Positions 1 through 10,472 are shown, numbered from the stretch's first letter. The stretch: 64,000 nucleotides of DNA from Populus alba (GCF_005239225.2 NC_133288.1:16126169-16190168), one strand, 5' to 3'. Notes: generated by a model from the letters alone, not told the origin. A program made the numbers and translations.

Positions 1-372
1 TCGTAAGAAGTATGTGAGCTGGCCAAGATCTTTTATATAGAAAGTTGCATGTAAGAGCCATTAAAGCATAGTAATCAAACCATAGATAATGCCATTAATG
101 ATAATATCATCCACATAAATCAAGAGAAGGACTATACATGACGCAGACATGTGAAAAAAGAGAGAAGAATCATATTGACTTTGTGAAAAACTGAAGTAAA
201 AAAGTGTATTGTGAAACTTTTCAAACCAAGCTCGAAGCGCCTGCTTGAGCCCATATAGAAAATGCTTTAGCTTATAGACATCATGAGGAGAATAAGTAGT
301 CACACCAGAGGGAAGCTTTATGTAAATCTCTTCTTGCAGATCAACATGAAGAAAGACATTCTTCATATCTAT
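1..372 (-). pseudogene. Ty1/copia reverse transcriptase fragment (downstream half of the split RT)
   Basis: The minus-strand reading gives a copia-type RT: MKNVFLH, a YKLKHFLYGLKQ-like stretch, then the catalytic YVDD motif, and at the window edge an out-of-phase KDLGQLTYFL segment. The main frame is open over 61-405 (its last 33 bases lie in the gypsy LTR) and breaks just after YVDD, so at least one frameshift is present. The element continues past position 1. Its upstream RT part lies at 12239 and beyond; the two halves are separated by the gypsy element at 373-12238. The family assignment is firm. The copy is dead. Confidence 0.9.
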
Positions 373-491
373 TGACACGACCAAAAGCTTGATGTCTTTT
401 CCCAAGTGCAGGAGTGTCGAAGTAATAAATAACCCAGCAAGACCGGGGTCGAACCACAGAGAGGTTAATTGTATAAATTATAAATAACAAG

Positions 492-523
<32 letters not shown>

Positions 524-2116
524 AATAACAATAATAATAATTATTATACTCAGTACGTGGCGTTGTTATACCTGAGAATGATCTAAAGATCGGGTCACAG
601 GTTTCCAGCCTATATACTGAGTTTATGAAAAGATCAAAGATATATATTATATAATATAAACAAAATGTAAATAATGATAATAATAATAATGATAATAATA
701 ATAATAACAGAAGATGAAGAAATTAATGAGAACTTTGAGATAAAAGATTAACGTAAGGATTAAACAATGATAAAAACAAATGTCAAGGTTAGAGGATCCA
801 CTAATGGTACTTCAAACAAGTATAATATAAACTCTTATTACTCAATTGGAAATCACACATAAAGGAGGTTCCCATCAGATTATAAATTGTTAACATGATT
901 ACATTAGTTATCTTATTCGAATAAAGCTAATATTTGTAAATGTTGGCAGACATTCATGATTATAACTTATGTTAACAACAAATCAAGTCCCTTTCATAGC
1001 TCAGGTGTCAGTTATACCATACCGTATGGGCTATGAAAGTACCAAGTATTTGTTGTACCAAGTGTTATACAACATAAATCTAGATTAACCATTTAACAAG
1101 CAAAGTATTAAAAGTGAACAAGATAACAAATATAAAACATGATAGTATCCAACGTTAAGGTCCATGTTAAATTTATATTATACTTATTCTTACACCATTA
1201 GTGTACCCTTTTCACCTTGACATAATTAACTTAGCTAAACATAATGAAAGAAAGAAACATAGATGAACAAGATAAGAACATAAATGAGAAAGAAGTTAAC
1301 TAAGTAAAGGAAAGGAAATGAAGTGCATAAACTTGATATTAATGAAAGCAAAACATAAGCAATACAAAGAGAGAAAGCAAGAGCATGATCTTGATCTGGA
1401 AACCAAGATGCCTTAATACATGGTAAGTGCCTCCTTTTATAGGCCAAAATTTGGAACTATTGATTTGTTGACTAATTGATGAGTGGGTGGCCACATCTTG
1501 ACTTTGGTGACAATCCTTATCTTCTTGTCTGAACAAAACGTCATTGTTAACATCATAATTTGCCCAGAATCCTCAAGAATGTTCTAGGAAATTGTCTCAG
1601 CTTTCCAACAAAAAATAGATGAGGTCATTTGGACTTCTAGAACTCAAGATATGGGCTGAACACTAAATAGTGTCTGGGCTGCAGGACAGCTTCAGACTTC
1701 TTCGTTGTTCCTTCAATTTGGACTTCAAAATGGCCTTCTTAGATCTTGGGCTCCCATGAAAGTTGTAGAACTTTGTCTTACCTTTCCATCCATATAAAAT
1801 GAACCTAAATCCGAGATCTAGAGCTCCGGATATGATCCAATTACCAAGCAATGTTCTGGTTTGGACTGCACCGGCATCTCTTTTCTAAGTTTGGCCATCT
1901 CTTTGTCCTTTCACTTTCAATACTTAAACTCATCAATCAATCCTTTTATTTAAGTATTAGGCCTGGATTTAAGATGAATATTTACCATAAATTAAGGTAT
2001 CTTATAATATCAAACTTGTTATTATAAAACATGCTTTAGTTAAGGAGTTATTGATACTTCAAGTGCAAAATGATGATATAAAACCTTGATAAACATGCAC
2101 TTTTAAGTACTAATCA
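373..2116 (-). repeat. 3' LTR of the gypsy element
   Basis: This 1744-bp LTR runs from tgacacgacc to tactaatca and matches 10497-12238. It holds a CAA/TAA microsatellite at about 491-541 that is several units longer than in the other LTR. A minus-strand TATA box (ttttata on the plus strand, 1435-1441) lies about 675 bp from the U3 end. Short reading frames inside it (for example 1235-1851) recur in the other LTR, have no recognisable domain and are not called as genes. Confidence 0.95.
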
Positions 2117-3355
2117 CACCCCCCAACCAGCTTATTACTAGTCCCTAGTAATCTAAAGCGTTAAAATAGAGAAACAATTTGCAAGTATTACAAAGCAAGG
2201 CATTCATCATTCAACTTCTATCAATCTATCCAGATAAATAAACTCTCATTAAATTTATATTACTGCTTCATACTTCTTAAACAAGATATTAATAAACCTT
2301 CTTTTTATGTGCTCAATATATGAAAACATAGATGATGGGGCTTTTGTTGGAAGAAAACAATATTATGTTCAAATGTTTAAGGTGAACTTCCTTGGGTTGA
2401 GATTATTATTATTATTACTTTTTTTTATTTATTTATTTATTAATATACACATACAACTTAAAACACAATGTATCTTTAACCCATGTAACGAGTTTTAGGC
2501 TAATGACTCCCAGACCAGTTGGTCTTAGGGCATTAGGTGTTGAGACACCCCTACGAGCTTAACAACTCGGGTTGCAGATACTGATACGTAGATAGTGCAA
2601 TATTTGATTTCCTTAAGCTTTTCTCCTTAACCCATGTAACAAGCTTTGGGCCAATAGCTCCCAAGTCAGTTGACTTTAGGGTATTAGATGTTAAAACACC
2701 CCTTCGGGCTTAATTGCTTAGGTTAGGGAGGCTACGAAACCAAACTTATCTACGTTTTTATTATCATCAATATTATCATCATTTTTTTTTTTTTGCAAAT
2801 TATATACTATCCCTTACCCTTAGTTGTTACCTTCAACAAAAGAACATAAATAATGTAATAATCCAATGTGCAACCCTACAATCATATGTTAAAGTGTGTG
2901 TGTGTGAAAATGAAGGTTTAATAATACTTGTTAAATGAGTATAGGAGCATAATTAAGTGATAATAATGCGAGAGTTTGTAAACCTGAATATTTCAAGAAG
3001 TATTCTAATAGGCCTTGTTATGAATATTGCAAATAACCATTAGAAAATTTTTACTACGATGCGTCTCAAGAATACCTCTTTACTCTGCCATCCTAGTAAT
3101 AACAGTTTTGCCAAATGGTTTTTTTTTTTTAAAAAAACAACAGTTAATTGGTTAGTTTTTTTTTTTTAAAAACTACTACCCTCTCCCCCCAACCAAAACG
3201 AGACATTGTCCTCAATGTCCTAAGGTAGAAAGATAGAGTAAAAAAGACATTACCTGAAACAACGAACAATGATAAACCTGAAACACACTTAAACAAATAT
3301 AAGAAGTAACAAAACAAAATAATATGCTATTAATAAAACCAAAAGACACAAAGTT
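2117..3355 (-). other. Gypsy 3' non-coding region with polypurine tract and a duplicated 96-bp motif
   Basis: The pyrimidine run next to the 3' LTR (2117-2125) is the complement of the polypurine tract that primes plus-strand synthesis. Two imperfect copies of a roughly 96-bp block lie at 2478-2573 and 2629-2724. Both start aacccatgtaac and share a ctccca, ttagggtatta and acacccct order. The rest is AT-rich with T-runs (2419-2427, 2781-2794, 3120-3130, 3160-3170). I see no gene here. Confidence 0.75.
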
Positions 3356-4036
3356 TCACAGATGAAGGCTCAAATCTAATCTAAGCTTTTTACGGCTTTT
3401 CTTAGTTGACCAATTTAGGCGAATCATGCAAGGATCAATGACAGGGATGAAAGATTGTAGTTGGTCAATCAATTGTTCAGCAGTAGCAGCAGAGATTATG
3501 ATTTGTCGTGCCGAAGATGTTAGAAATTCCTGTTCCACAGCTTGATCAAGGAAAGACAACAACTTATCATAAAAACCATTAACATTTAACAAACCTATAG
3601 GTTTATGGTGAATGTGCAGTTGGGCCCAAGATGAAATATGAAAGATCTCTTCTAATGTGCCTAGACCACCTGGTAAGGCAATGAAGGCATCAGCATGGTT
3701 AAACATGGTATTCAGTCGGTCAGACATTGTTGGGACCTGTAGTTCCTCTCCAATTGTTTTTCCAATGATGTCCCCATTTGCTAAAGCTTTGGGGACAACC
3801 CCCAAAACTTGACTGCCTCCTAAAAATGCAGCCATTGAAACACCTCCTAAAAATGCAGCCATTGAAACACCTCCCATTAACCCAAGGCTGCCTCCCCCAT
3901 ACACTAAATGAATCTTTCTCTCAGCTAGTACCTGACCAAGATGATTTGCTGATTCTAAAAACTCTTTTTCTTTCCCAGGACTGGATCCACCGAAAACATA
4001 AATATTTTTTATGTGATGACTTGAGGAACCTGCCAT
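3356..4036 (-). CDS. LOG-type cytokinin riboside 5'-monophosphate phosphoribohydrolase carried by the retrotransposon
   Basis: This intact 226-aa frame starts at ATG 4036. LOG enzymes cut the N6-modified AMP of cytokinin nucleotides to release the active base in one step, in cytosol and nucleus. The hallmarks are visible: YVFGGSSPG near residue 13, VYGGGSLGLMGG near 45, the conserved Arg in MSDRLNTM near 105, and the nucleotide/catalytic motif PGGLGTLEE near 122 with its Glu kept. The family is usually about 210-220 aa; the extra length is a 9-aa in-frame duplication (GGVSMAAFL twice, near residues 56-73). Host LOG genes normally have several introns; none is present here, which suggests capture through an RNA copy. 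The ORF lies downstream of integrase in the same sense as pol. No stop or shift is present. Activity is inferred from residue conservation only. Confidence 0.88.
   Translation of the reverse strand: MAGSSSHHIKNIYVFGGSSPGKEKEFLESANHLGQVLAERKIHLVYGGGSLGLMGGVSMAAFLGGVSMAAFLGGSQVLGVVPKALANGDIIGKTIGEELQVPTMSDRLNTMFNHADAFIALPGGLGTLEEIFHISSWAQLHIHHKPIGLLNVNGFYDKLLSFLDQAVEQEFLTSSARQIIISAATAEQLIDQLQSFIPVIDPCMIRLNWSTKKSRKKLRLDLSLHL
3816..3869 (-). repeat. 27-bp in-frame tandem duplication inside the LOG-like ORF
   Basis: Two identical 27-bp units (3816-3842 and 3843-3869) encode GGVSMAAFL twice, just after the conserved GLMG turn. The identity of the units suggests a recent event. It would lengthen a loop or helix next to the nucleotide-binding site without shifting the frame. 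Confidence 0.95.
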
Positions 4037-4102
4037 TTCTACACACTTCTATATTTGATGAATGTATGGGATGAGTAGAAATGAAGGGAAGGAAGAGAAG
4101 AA

Positions 4103-4108
4103 TTTATA
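4103..4108 (-). promoter_or_regulatory. Putative TATA box of the LOG-like ORF
   Basis: The minus strand reads CTATAAAT here, 67 bases before the ATG at 4036. A C/T-rich leader (4070-4102, the plant Y-patch type) follows. This is the spacing of a normal plant pol II core promoter, so the ORF may be transcribed separately from the LTR transcript. Confidence 0.55.
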
Positions 4109-4278
4109 GATGAAAAAGTGAAAATGCAATCATACCACCTACATGTAGGTCAGCTGTAGTCTCACACTCTCTCTCTTTATTTATTTATTTATTTTGACAA
4201 ATCATGTATGTACAGGTAGTTGTGATTGTGGCTCACATCTTCCCTTGGTTTTACGTCCAAGAACGGCTTAAACGCCCT

Positions 4279-4827
4279 CTATGGGTCGGGGATAAGCTTC
4301 CCATCCAGTTTTCTTAAAAACTGGCAAACAGGGTCTTTTTTAGTCAGATTCCCAAGACTAAGTCGATCATGTTCTTTATGGAATTGTGGCCATAAATCAT
4401 GAATTACACGATGCACATCTCCACTAGGATGCGTCTCAAGGGTCAACAAAAGATTATCTAAAGACCCCTTACTCAGGCCATCCTTAATGAATTGTATTTT
4501 ATCTTCACGGTTTACAGATACCATTCCTAAAGAACGACATGTCACATTACAAGTCCATCTGGCACATCTGTGACAGACTTTCAGTCGTTTTGCTCGACGT
4601 TTCTTTGCAAAAGTGCTTTTACCTGTTCCAGGCATGTGTGAAATGAAAGAATTGGAGGACTCACCTGATAATCGGACCTTTGCTTCAATTAGCCAGCGAA
4701 TATCTTCAAGAATTTCATGGTTCATTAACAACCTCAATCTTTCACACCTAGCACGGTAAATTTTTGTAATCGCATTTTGAGGCAGAGCGGGAAAATACTT
4801 TTTCAATTTTTCAAGAGTGGTGTCCAT
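4279..4827 (-). CDS. Unrecognised 182-aa protein with a Cys cluster, retrotransposon cargo
   Basis: This frame is intact from ATG 4827 (MDTTLEKLKK) to a stop at 4279; it is also open upstream to 4857 without an ATG. I do not recognise a family. Visible features: an N-terminal, probably helical part; a stretch HMPGTGKSTFAKKRR that resembles a P-loop but lacks its first Gly and any obvious Walker B; a basic patch; then CHRCARWTCNVTC (C-x2-C-x4-C-x3-C), which could bind one zinc; and an acidic helical C-terminal half with a DLWPQFHKEHDR stretch. It lies between integrase (stop 5026) and the LOG-like ORF (ATG 4036), on the same strand as both. Its position matches where Athila elements carry an env-like ORF, but I see no signal peptide or membrane segment. 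Whether it is viral-type accessory or a captured host gene is open. Confidence 0.7.
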   Translation of the reverse strand: MDTTLEKLKKYFPALPQNAITKIYRARCERLRLLMNHEILEDIRWLIEAKVRLSGESSNSFISHMPGTGKSTFAKKRRAKRLKVCHRCARWTCNVTCRSLGMVSVNREDKIQFIKDGLSKGSLDNLLLTLETHPSGDVHRVIHDLWPQFHKEHDRLSLGNLTKKDPVCQFLRKLDGKLIPDP

Positions 4828-4887
4828 TTTCAAATGAGAATTGGATGAGAGATTCAAAGAAAGAAGAAAGAGCAGAGAATTTCACAA

Positions 4888-4894
4888 TTATATA
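4888..4894 (-). promoter_or_regulatory. Putative TATA box of the 182-aa cargo ORF
   Basis: The minus strand reads GTATATAATTG here, about 61 bases upstream of the ATG at 4827. A C/T-rich leader (about 4840-4878) lies between. The layout is the same as in front of the LOG-like ORF, which supports separate promoters for the two cargo ORFs. Confidence 0.5.
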
Positions 4895-5025
4895 CACAAA
4901 TATCAGTTATCATGGGAAACTGAAAGAACCGACTTAAGAGTCACGGAGTACCGTTATCCGCCATTTGACTGGGGTGAGAGAAACTAGCAAAACAAAAGAT
5001 ACACAAAACAATGTGAGAAAAAGAA

Positions 5026-6780
5026 TCAATCTTTATATACAGGATCACTCAATTCAGTAGAGTCATTTTCAACTGAAAAATTATCAAAATAAACTTTCAA
5101 CCGATGCCCATTTACCTTGAAAACATTGCCATTCTTTGGATTCTCGATATCACAGGCCCCATATAGATACACATGTTTCACAATAAAAGGACCGCTCCAT
5201 CTGGATCTTAGTTTTCCAGGAAATAAATGGAGTCGAGAATTATAAAGCAAGACTTTTTGACCAACATTGAATGTTTTTCTCAGTATTTTCTTGTCATGAA
5301 ACTCTTTGATTCTTGCTTTATGAATTCTTGAATTGTCATATGCATCATTTCTAATTTCCTCAAGCTCATTTATTTGCAATTTTCGCAGCTGACTAACATC
5401 ATCAATGTTTGAATTGAAAGCTTTAATAGCCCAATAAGCTTTATGTTCAATTTCCACAGGCAAGTGACAAAGTTTTCCATAGACTAGTCTATAAGGTGAC
5501 ATACCTAATGATGTTTTATATGCAGTTCGATAAGCCCAAAGTGCATTATTAAGTCTTAAAGACCAGTCTTTCCGATTAGGGTTCACCGTTTTCTCCAAGA
5601 TCTGTTTGATCTTCCTATTAGCAAGCTCTACTTGTCCACTTGTCTGAGGGTGATAAGGGGTGGCAACTTTGTGTGTGATTCCATATTTCTTCATTAAAGA
5701 AACAAATGGCTTGTTGCAGAAATGTGTTCCACCATCACTTATAATGGCTCGAGGAATTCCAAATCGACTCAAAATATTGTCTTTCAAAAACTTTATCACT
5801 GTTTTGTGATCATTGTTTCGACTTGGAATTGCCTCTATCCATTTTGAAACATAATCTACTGCGACTAATATATACACGAAACCAAATGATGGAGGAAATG
5901 GACCCATGAAATCTATACCCCAACAGTCAAAGATCTCAATGACAAGAATAGGATTTAAAGGCATCATGTGACGTTTTGAAATAGATCCCAACTTTTGACA
6001 ATTTTCACAAGTCTTGCAGAATGCATGTGAGTCTTTGAACATGGTGGGCCAATAAAATCCACTTTGTAAGATTTTTGCAGTAGTCTTTCTTGATGAGAAA
6101 TGACCCCCACATGCCTCAGAATGACAAAATTTAATGACACTACTTACCTCATTGTCAGGAATGCATCTTCGAAATATTTGATCAGGACAATATTTGAATA
6201 AATAAGGGTCATCCCAATAAAAGTTCTTCACTTTGTTCAAGAACTTTCTTTTGTCTTGGGTACTCCAATGAGCTGACAATTGTCCTGAAACAAGAAAATT
6301 AACAATATTAGCAAACCAAGGCATCATAGAAACGGAAAATAAAGATTCATCGGGAAAGTAGTCATCGATTGGTGTGATGTCAGATTTCGAATCTGTTGTC
6401 AATCTTGACAAATGATCTGCAACAATATTTTCGGTGTCTTTCTTGTCTTTGATTGTGATATCAAATTCTTGAAGTAACAAAATCCACTGCACCAATCTAG
6501 CCTTAGAATCTTTCTTAGAAAGAAGATATTTCAATGCTGCATGATCACTAAAAACAACAACAGGTGAGCCAACAAGATAAGATCTGAATTTATCACAAGC
6601 AAATACTACTGCAAGTAATTCTTTTTCAGTGGTGGTGTAATTCATTTGAGCACTATTTAAAGTTTTACTTGCATAGTAAATCACATAAGGTTTCTTATCT
6701 TTTCTTTGTCCCAAGACAGCACCAACAACATAATCACTAGCGTCACACATTATTTCAAAAGGTAATGACCAATCAGGAGG
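5026..6780 (-). pseudogene. Gypsy pol: RNase H and integrase portion
   Basis: The frame is open from 6780 to the stop at 5026. RNase H shows [18 protein letters not shown] and the [12 protein letters not shown] aspartate. Integrase follows with an H-H-C-C zinc domain ([10 protein letters not shown] then CKTCENC), the catalytic core [17 protein letters not shown] and a Glu in VELANRKIK, then the C-terminal GPFIVKHV and [10 protein letters not shown] region typical of this branch. The domains look complete. A TAA at 6781-6783 and a frameshift near 6870 separate this part from RT, so this copy cannot make a full polyprotein. Confidence 0.93.
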
Positions 6781-6869
6781 TTAAATGACAGGAGCAGAAG
6801 TAAGCAAGTTTTTAAGTTTAACAAAGGCTTCTTCACAATATTCAGTCCATTCAAAAATATTATCCTTTG

Positions 6870-7985
6870 TTAGAAGTTACTCAAGGGCTTAGATATTACA
6901 CTAAAATCTTTGATGAACCTTCTGTAAAAACCAGCATGTCCTAAGAATGATCTAACATCCTTAACAGACTTTGGTGTTGGTAAGTTGGCAATTAACTCAA
7001 TTTTAGATTTGTCAACCTCAATTCCTTTTGATGAAACAATGTGACCAAGTACAATGTCGTTTGTTACCATAAAATGACATTTTTCCCAATTCAGTACAAG
7101 ATTCTTCTCTTCACACCTGCTCAAAACCTTTTCTAAGTTAGTCAAACAATCATCAAATGAATCACCAAAAACAGAAAAATCATCCATAAAAATCTCAAGA
7201 AAATGTTCAACCATATCACTGAATATGCTAAGCATGTATCTTTGAAACGTGGCTGGTGCATTACATAATCCAAAAGGCATCCTTCGATATGCAAAAGTAC
7301 CAAATAGACATGTGAAAGTAGTCTTCTCTTGATCTTCCAATGCAATTTCAATTTGATTGTAACCTGAATAGCCATCTAGGAAACAATAAAATTCATGACC
7401 TGCAACTCTTTCTAGGATTTGATCCATGAAAGGTAAAGGAAAATGATCTTTTCTAGTCATAGAATTAAGTTTCCTATAGTCAATGCACATGCGCCAACCA
7501 GTAACAGTCCTAGTTGGAATTAACTCATTTTTCTCATTTGTTATCACAGTAACTCTAGAATTTTTGGGTACAACTTGGGTAGGACTTACCCATTTGCTGT
7601 CAGAAATAGGATAAATGATTCCATTATCTAGAAGCTTAATGACTTCATTTTTCACTACTTCTTTCATATTAGGATTAAGCCTTCGTTGCATTTCTCTAGA
7701 GGGTTTAGCATTTTCCTCCAAATAAATCTTGTGTGTGCAAATCAAAGGGTTAATTCCTTTTATGTCAGTTATGGTCCATCCTAATGCATTTTTGTGCGTT
7801 TTCAAAATCTGTAATAACTTACCTTCTTGATGTGCATTAAGTGTGGAAGAGATTATTACCAGAAAAGTTTCATTTTCTCCCAAAAATGAGTATTTGAGAT
7901 TAAATGGTAACGGCTTCAATTCAGGTTTTGGTGGTTGAACACTTGAGGGTATGAGCTCAATTGATCGTGATGGCAATTCTTCAAT
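6870..7985 (-). pseudogene. Gypsy pol: reverse transcriptase portion
   Basis: The segment continues in the gag-protease frame after a TAA at 7986-7988. RT motifs in order: VDYRKLN-type CIDYRKLNSMTRKDHFPLP, FLDGYSGYNQI, TFTCLFGTFAYRRMPFGL, NAPATFQR, the catalytic IFMDDFSVFG (F-M-D-D) and FLGHAGFYRRFIKDF. It ends at 6870-6872 where a lost base turns SNL into SNF plus a stop. Catalytic residues are intact, so the damage is recent. Confidence 0.93.
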
Positions 7986-9899
7986 TTATGGTCTCCAATT
8001 GCATGCCTTTGATTCCTGAAAGTAGACCATTTGCAAATCATCAGATTCATCAATCTCAGTTTCACTAGAAGTGGTTTGAAATTGATCATAAACTAATTTT
8101 TCAATAAAGTCCACTTCTTGTAAATCATTATCATCTCCAGGTTGCTTGTAAATATTGAAAATATTCATCTCCAATGTCATGTTTCCAAATGATAGCTTCA
8201 TCAGTCCATTCCTACAATTAATCAATGCATTAGAAGTGGCAAGAAATGGACGTCCTAAAATGACAGGAATTGAATTACATGCTTCAACAGGTTGTGTATC
8301 CAAGACAACAAAATCTACAGGGTAAATGAATTTATCGACTTGTACTAACACATCTTCAACTATTCCTCTAGGCACTTTTACAGATCTATCAGCAAGTAAA
8401 AGAGTTACAGAGGTTGGTTTTAACTCACCTAGATTGAGACTCTGAAAAACTGAATATGGAAGTAAATTCACACTAGCTCCAAGATCAAGTAAGGCTCTTT
8501 CAATTTTATGTTCTCCAATAAAGCAAGATATTGTAGGACAACCAGGGTCTTTATATTTCAAAGCATTATTGTTCTGAAGAATGGCACTTACTTGTTCGGC
8601 TAAAAAGGCTTTCTTTTTCACATTCAGTTTTCTCTTCACAGTGCACAAATCTTTCAAAAATTTAGCATATGAAGGAACCTGTTTAATAGCATCCAACAAA
8701 GGTATATTGATCCTTACCTGTTTGAAAGTTTCAAAGATTTCAGAGTTGTGATTGACTTTCCTTTGTTTGGTCATGGCATGAGGAAATGGAAGTGCTGGCG
8801 GGGAATCATCCTTCTCTTTGCAATGTTCAGGTTCAACCCATTCCTTACCCTCAGAGATAGACTCATCATCTTTCTCACAAGGTTTAAGAATGGGTTTTTC
8901 AATAACTTTACCACTACGAAGAGTGATGACTGATTTGACTTGATCCATGTGTTGGCTTCCAGAACTACTTGCATTTGCATTGTATTGCCCCTTTGGATTT
9001 TGTTGTGGTTGAGAAGGAAACTTACCTTTCTCTTGAAAACTGATAGCAGTTGTTAATTTTGCAAGAGCATCTTTAAAATCTGTCATGCTTTGAGAAAGTT
9101 GAGTGTTGATTGTCTCCTGCTTTTCAATGAATGCATGCAATGTTTCCTCAAGATTTCTTCTAGGAGGTGGAGCATAAGGAGGTGCATATCCATGAGAATT
9201 TTGAAAATTATGGTGTGCTTGAAACGGTGGTTGTGAAGTTTGTGCATTTTTGCTATCACTCTTCCAACTGAAATTTGGGTGATTTCTCCAACCAGGGTTA
9301 TACATTTGTAAGTATGGGTTATGGTTGGGTCTTTGGAAATTGTTTAAAGCATGGGCTTGTTCATGGAGGCATTCCTTAAAAGAAGGCAAAGTTGGACAAT
9401 CATTTGTTGAGTGTTCCTTGGTTTCACAGATTTGACACATAATGTCTTGAACAAATTTTAATTGATCATTCTTTTTCAATTCTAGTGCCTCGACTTTTCT
9501 AGCTAAAGATGCAAACTTGGCTTGGAGATCATGATCTTCCCTAAGGTTGTGCATACCTCCACTAGATGTATGAGGTTGAGTTTTACTTGGTGCCTCATAA
9601 GTACCTGTGGTGTCCCAATTTTGAGCATTTTCGGCTAGCAAGTCTAGGTACTCCATTGCTTCATTAGGGTCTTTATCTTCGAAAGTTTCATTGCACATCA
9701 ATTCAACCATTTGCCTATCTCTAGGTGTTAAACCTTCATAAAAATATGAAACCAATCTCCATGTTTCAAAACCATGATGAGGGCAAGTATTAAGCAAATC
9801 CCGATACCTATCCCAACATTGGTAAAATGTTTCTCCTGGTTTTTGAGTGAAAGTGATGATTTGTCTTTTGAAAGAGTTTGTTCTGTGAGATGGAAAAAA
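7986..9899 (-). pseudogene. Gypsy gag C-terminal part, zinc knuckle and protease
   Basis: The frame is open from about 9899 to the TAA at 7986. It contains the gag segment FTQKPGETFYQCWDRYRDLL, one CCHC knuckle (CQICETKEHSTNDC), a low-complexity linker rich in Gln, Asn and Pro, the VITLRSGK motif typical of Athila/Tat elements, and an aspartic protease with ALLDLGASVNLLP near the middle and VILGRPFLAT further on. The downstream RT frame is the same frame, so gag and pol were one continuous ORF before the stop arose. Confidence 0.92.
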
Positions 9900-9912
9900 A
9901 CTTCTTTAAAAA

Positions 9913-10278
9913 TTATTGTTGCATTTCATCCCAAGCACGAATAGATCCTGGTCTCAAATTTTGTAGCCATGTTTTAGCTTTATCTTTTAATGAAAAAGGA
10001 AAAAGCTTTAATTGAATGGTGTTCATGCTACAATTTGAGTCATTATAGGTATTACAGACCTCCTCAAATTCCCTTAAATGCAAGTATGGATTTTCTAAGT
10101 CTAAGCCATGAAAAGATGGTAAGAGTTGAATAATGTCTGGCTTAAAATTAAAATGAGATGCATCAGGAGGGAAAACTATGCATGAGGGTGCACTTGTTCT
10201 TGTGGGATTCATGTGGTTTCTAAGTGTTCTCATACGGTTATTCTCATTATGAAGTGATTGATTATCTTCTTCGGCCAT
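9913..10278 (-). pseudogene. Gypsy gag N-terminal part
   Basis: From the likely ATG at 10278 (MAEEDNQSL) the frame runs to a TAA at 9913-9915. It contains the Retrotrans_gag-type segment with PSFHGLDLENPYLHLREFEEVC and FPFSLKDKAKTWLQNL. The frame is open upstream to 10404, but that part is Phe-rich and non-gag-like, so the start at 10278 is preferred. A second lesion follows: a run of seven A (9894-9900, plus strand) is one base too long and shifts the frame into the next part of gag. Confidence 0.88.
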
Positions 10279-10472
10279 ATTTTCTGAAAATGATGAGGAT
10301 ACCCTAGAAAGTCGACCACTTAATGTACGTGACCAAACTCGCATGCACGTGTAAAAAGAGAATAAAAGGAAGAAAAGAAAAGAGAAGAAAAAGAAACAAA
10401 ACAAAACAAAGAAAAAAAGTTAAGTAAAAAGAGAAAATAAATTAAATATTATAATTTATACAAGAATTTACC

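Noticed and set aside
1235..1851. Three minus frames repeated almost unchanged at 11357-11973
   Set aside because: They are the two LTR copies of one element; no domain, and the frames contain the LTR TATA box.
3778..4074. Plus-strand 98-aa frame over the LOG ORF
   Set aside because: It is antisense to the LOG ORF and only mirrors its duplicated 27-bp unit.
4620..4680. P-loop ATPase reading of PGTGKST in the cargo ORF
   Set aside because: The first Gly of the Walker A motif is absent and no Walker B or other ATPase motif follows.
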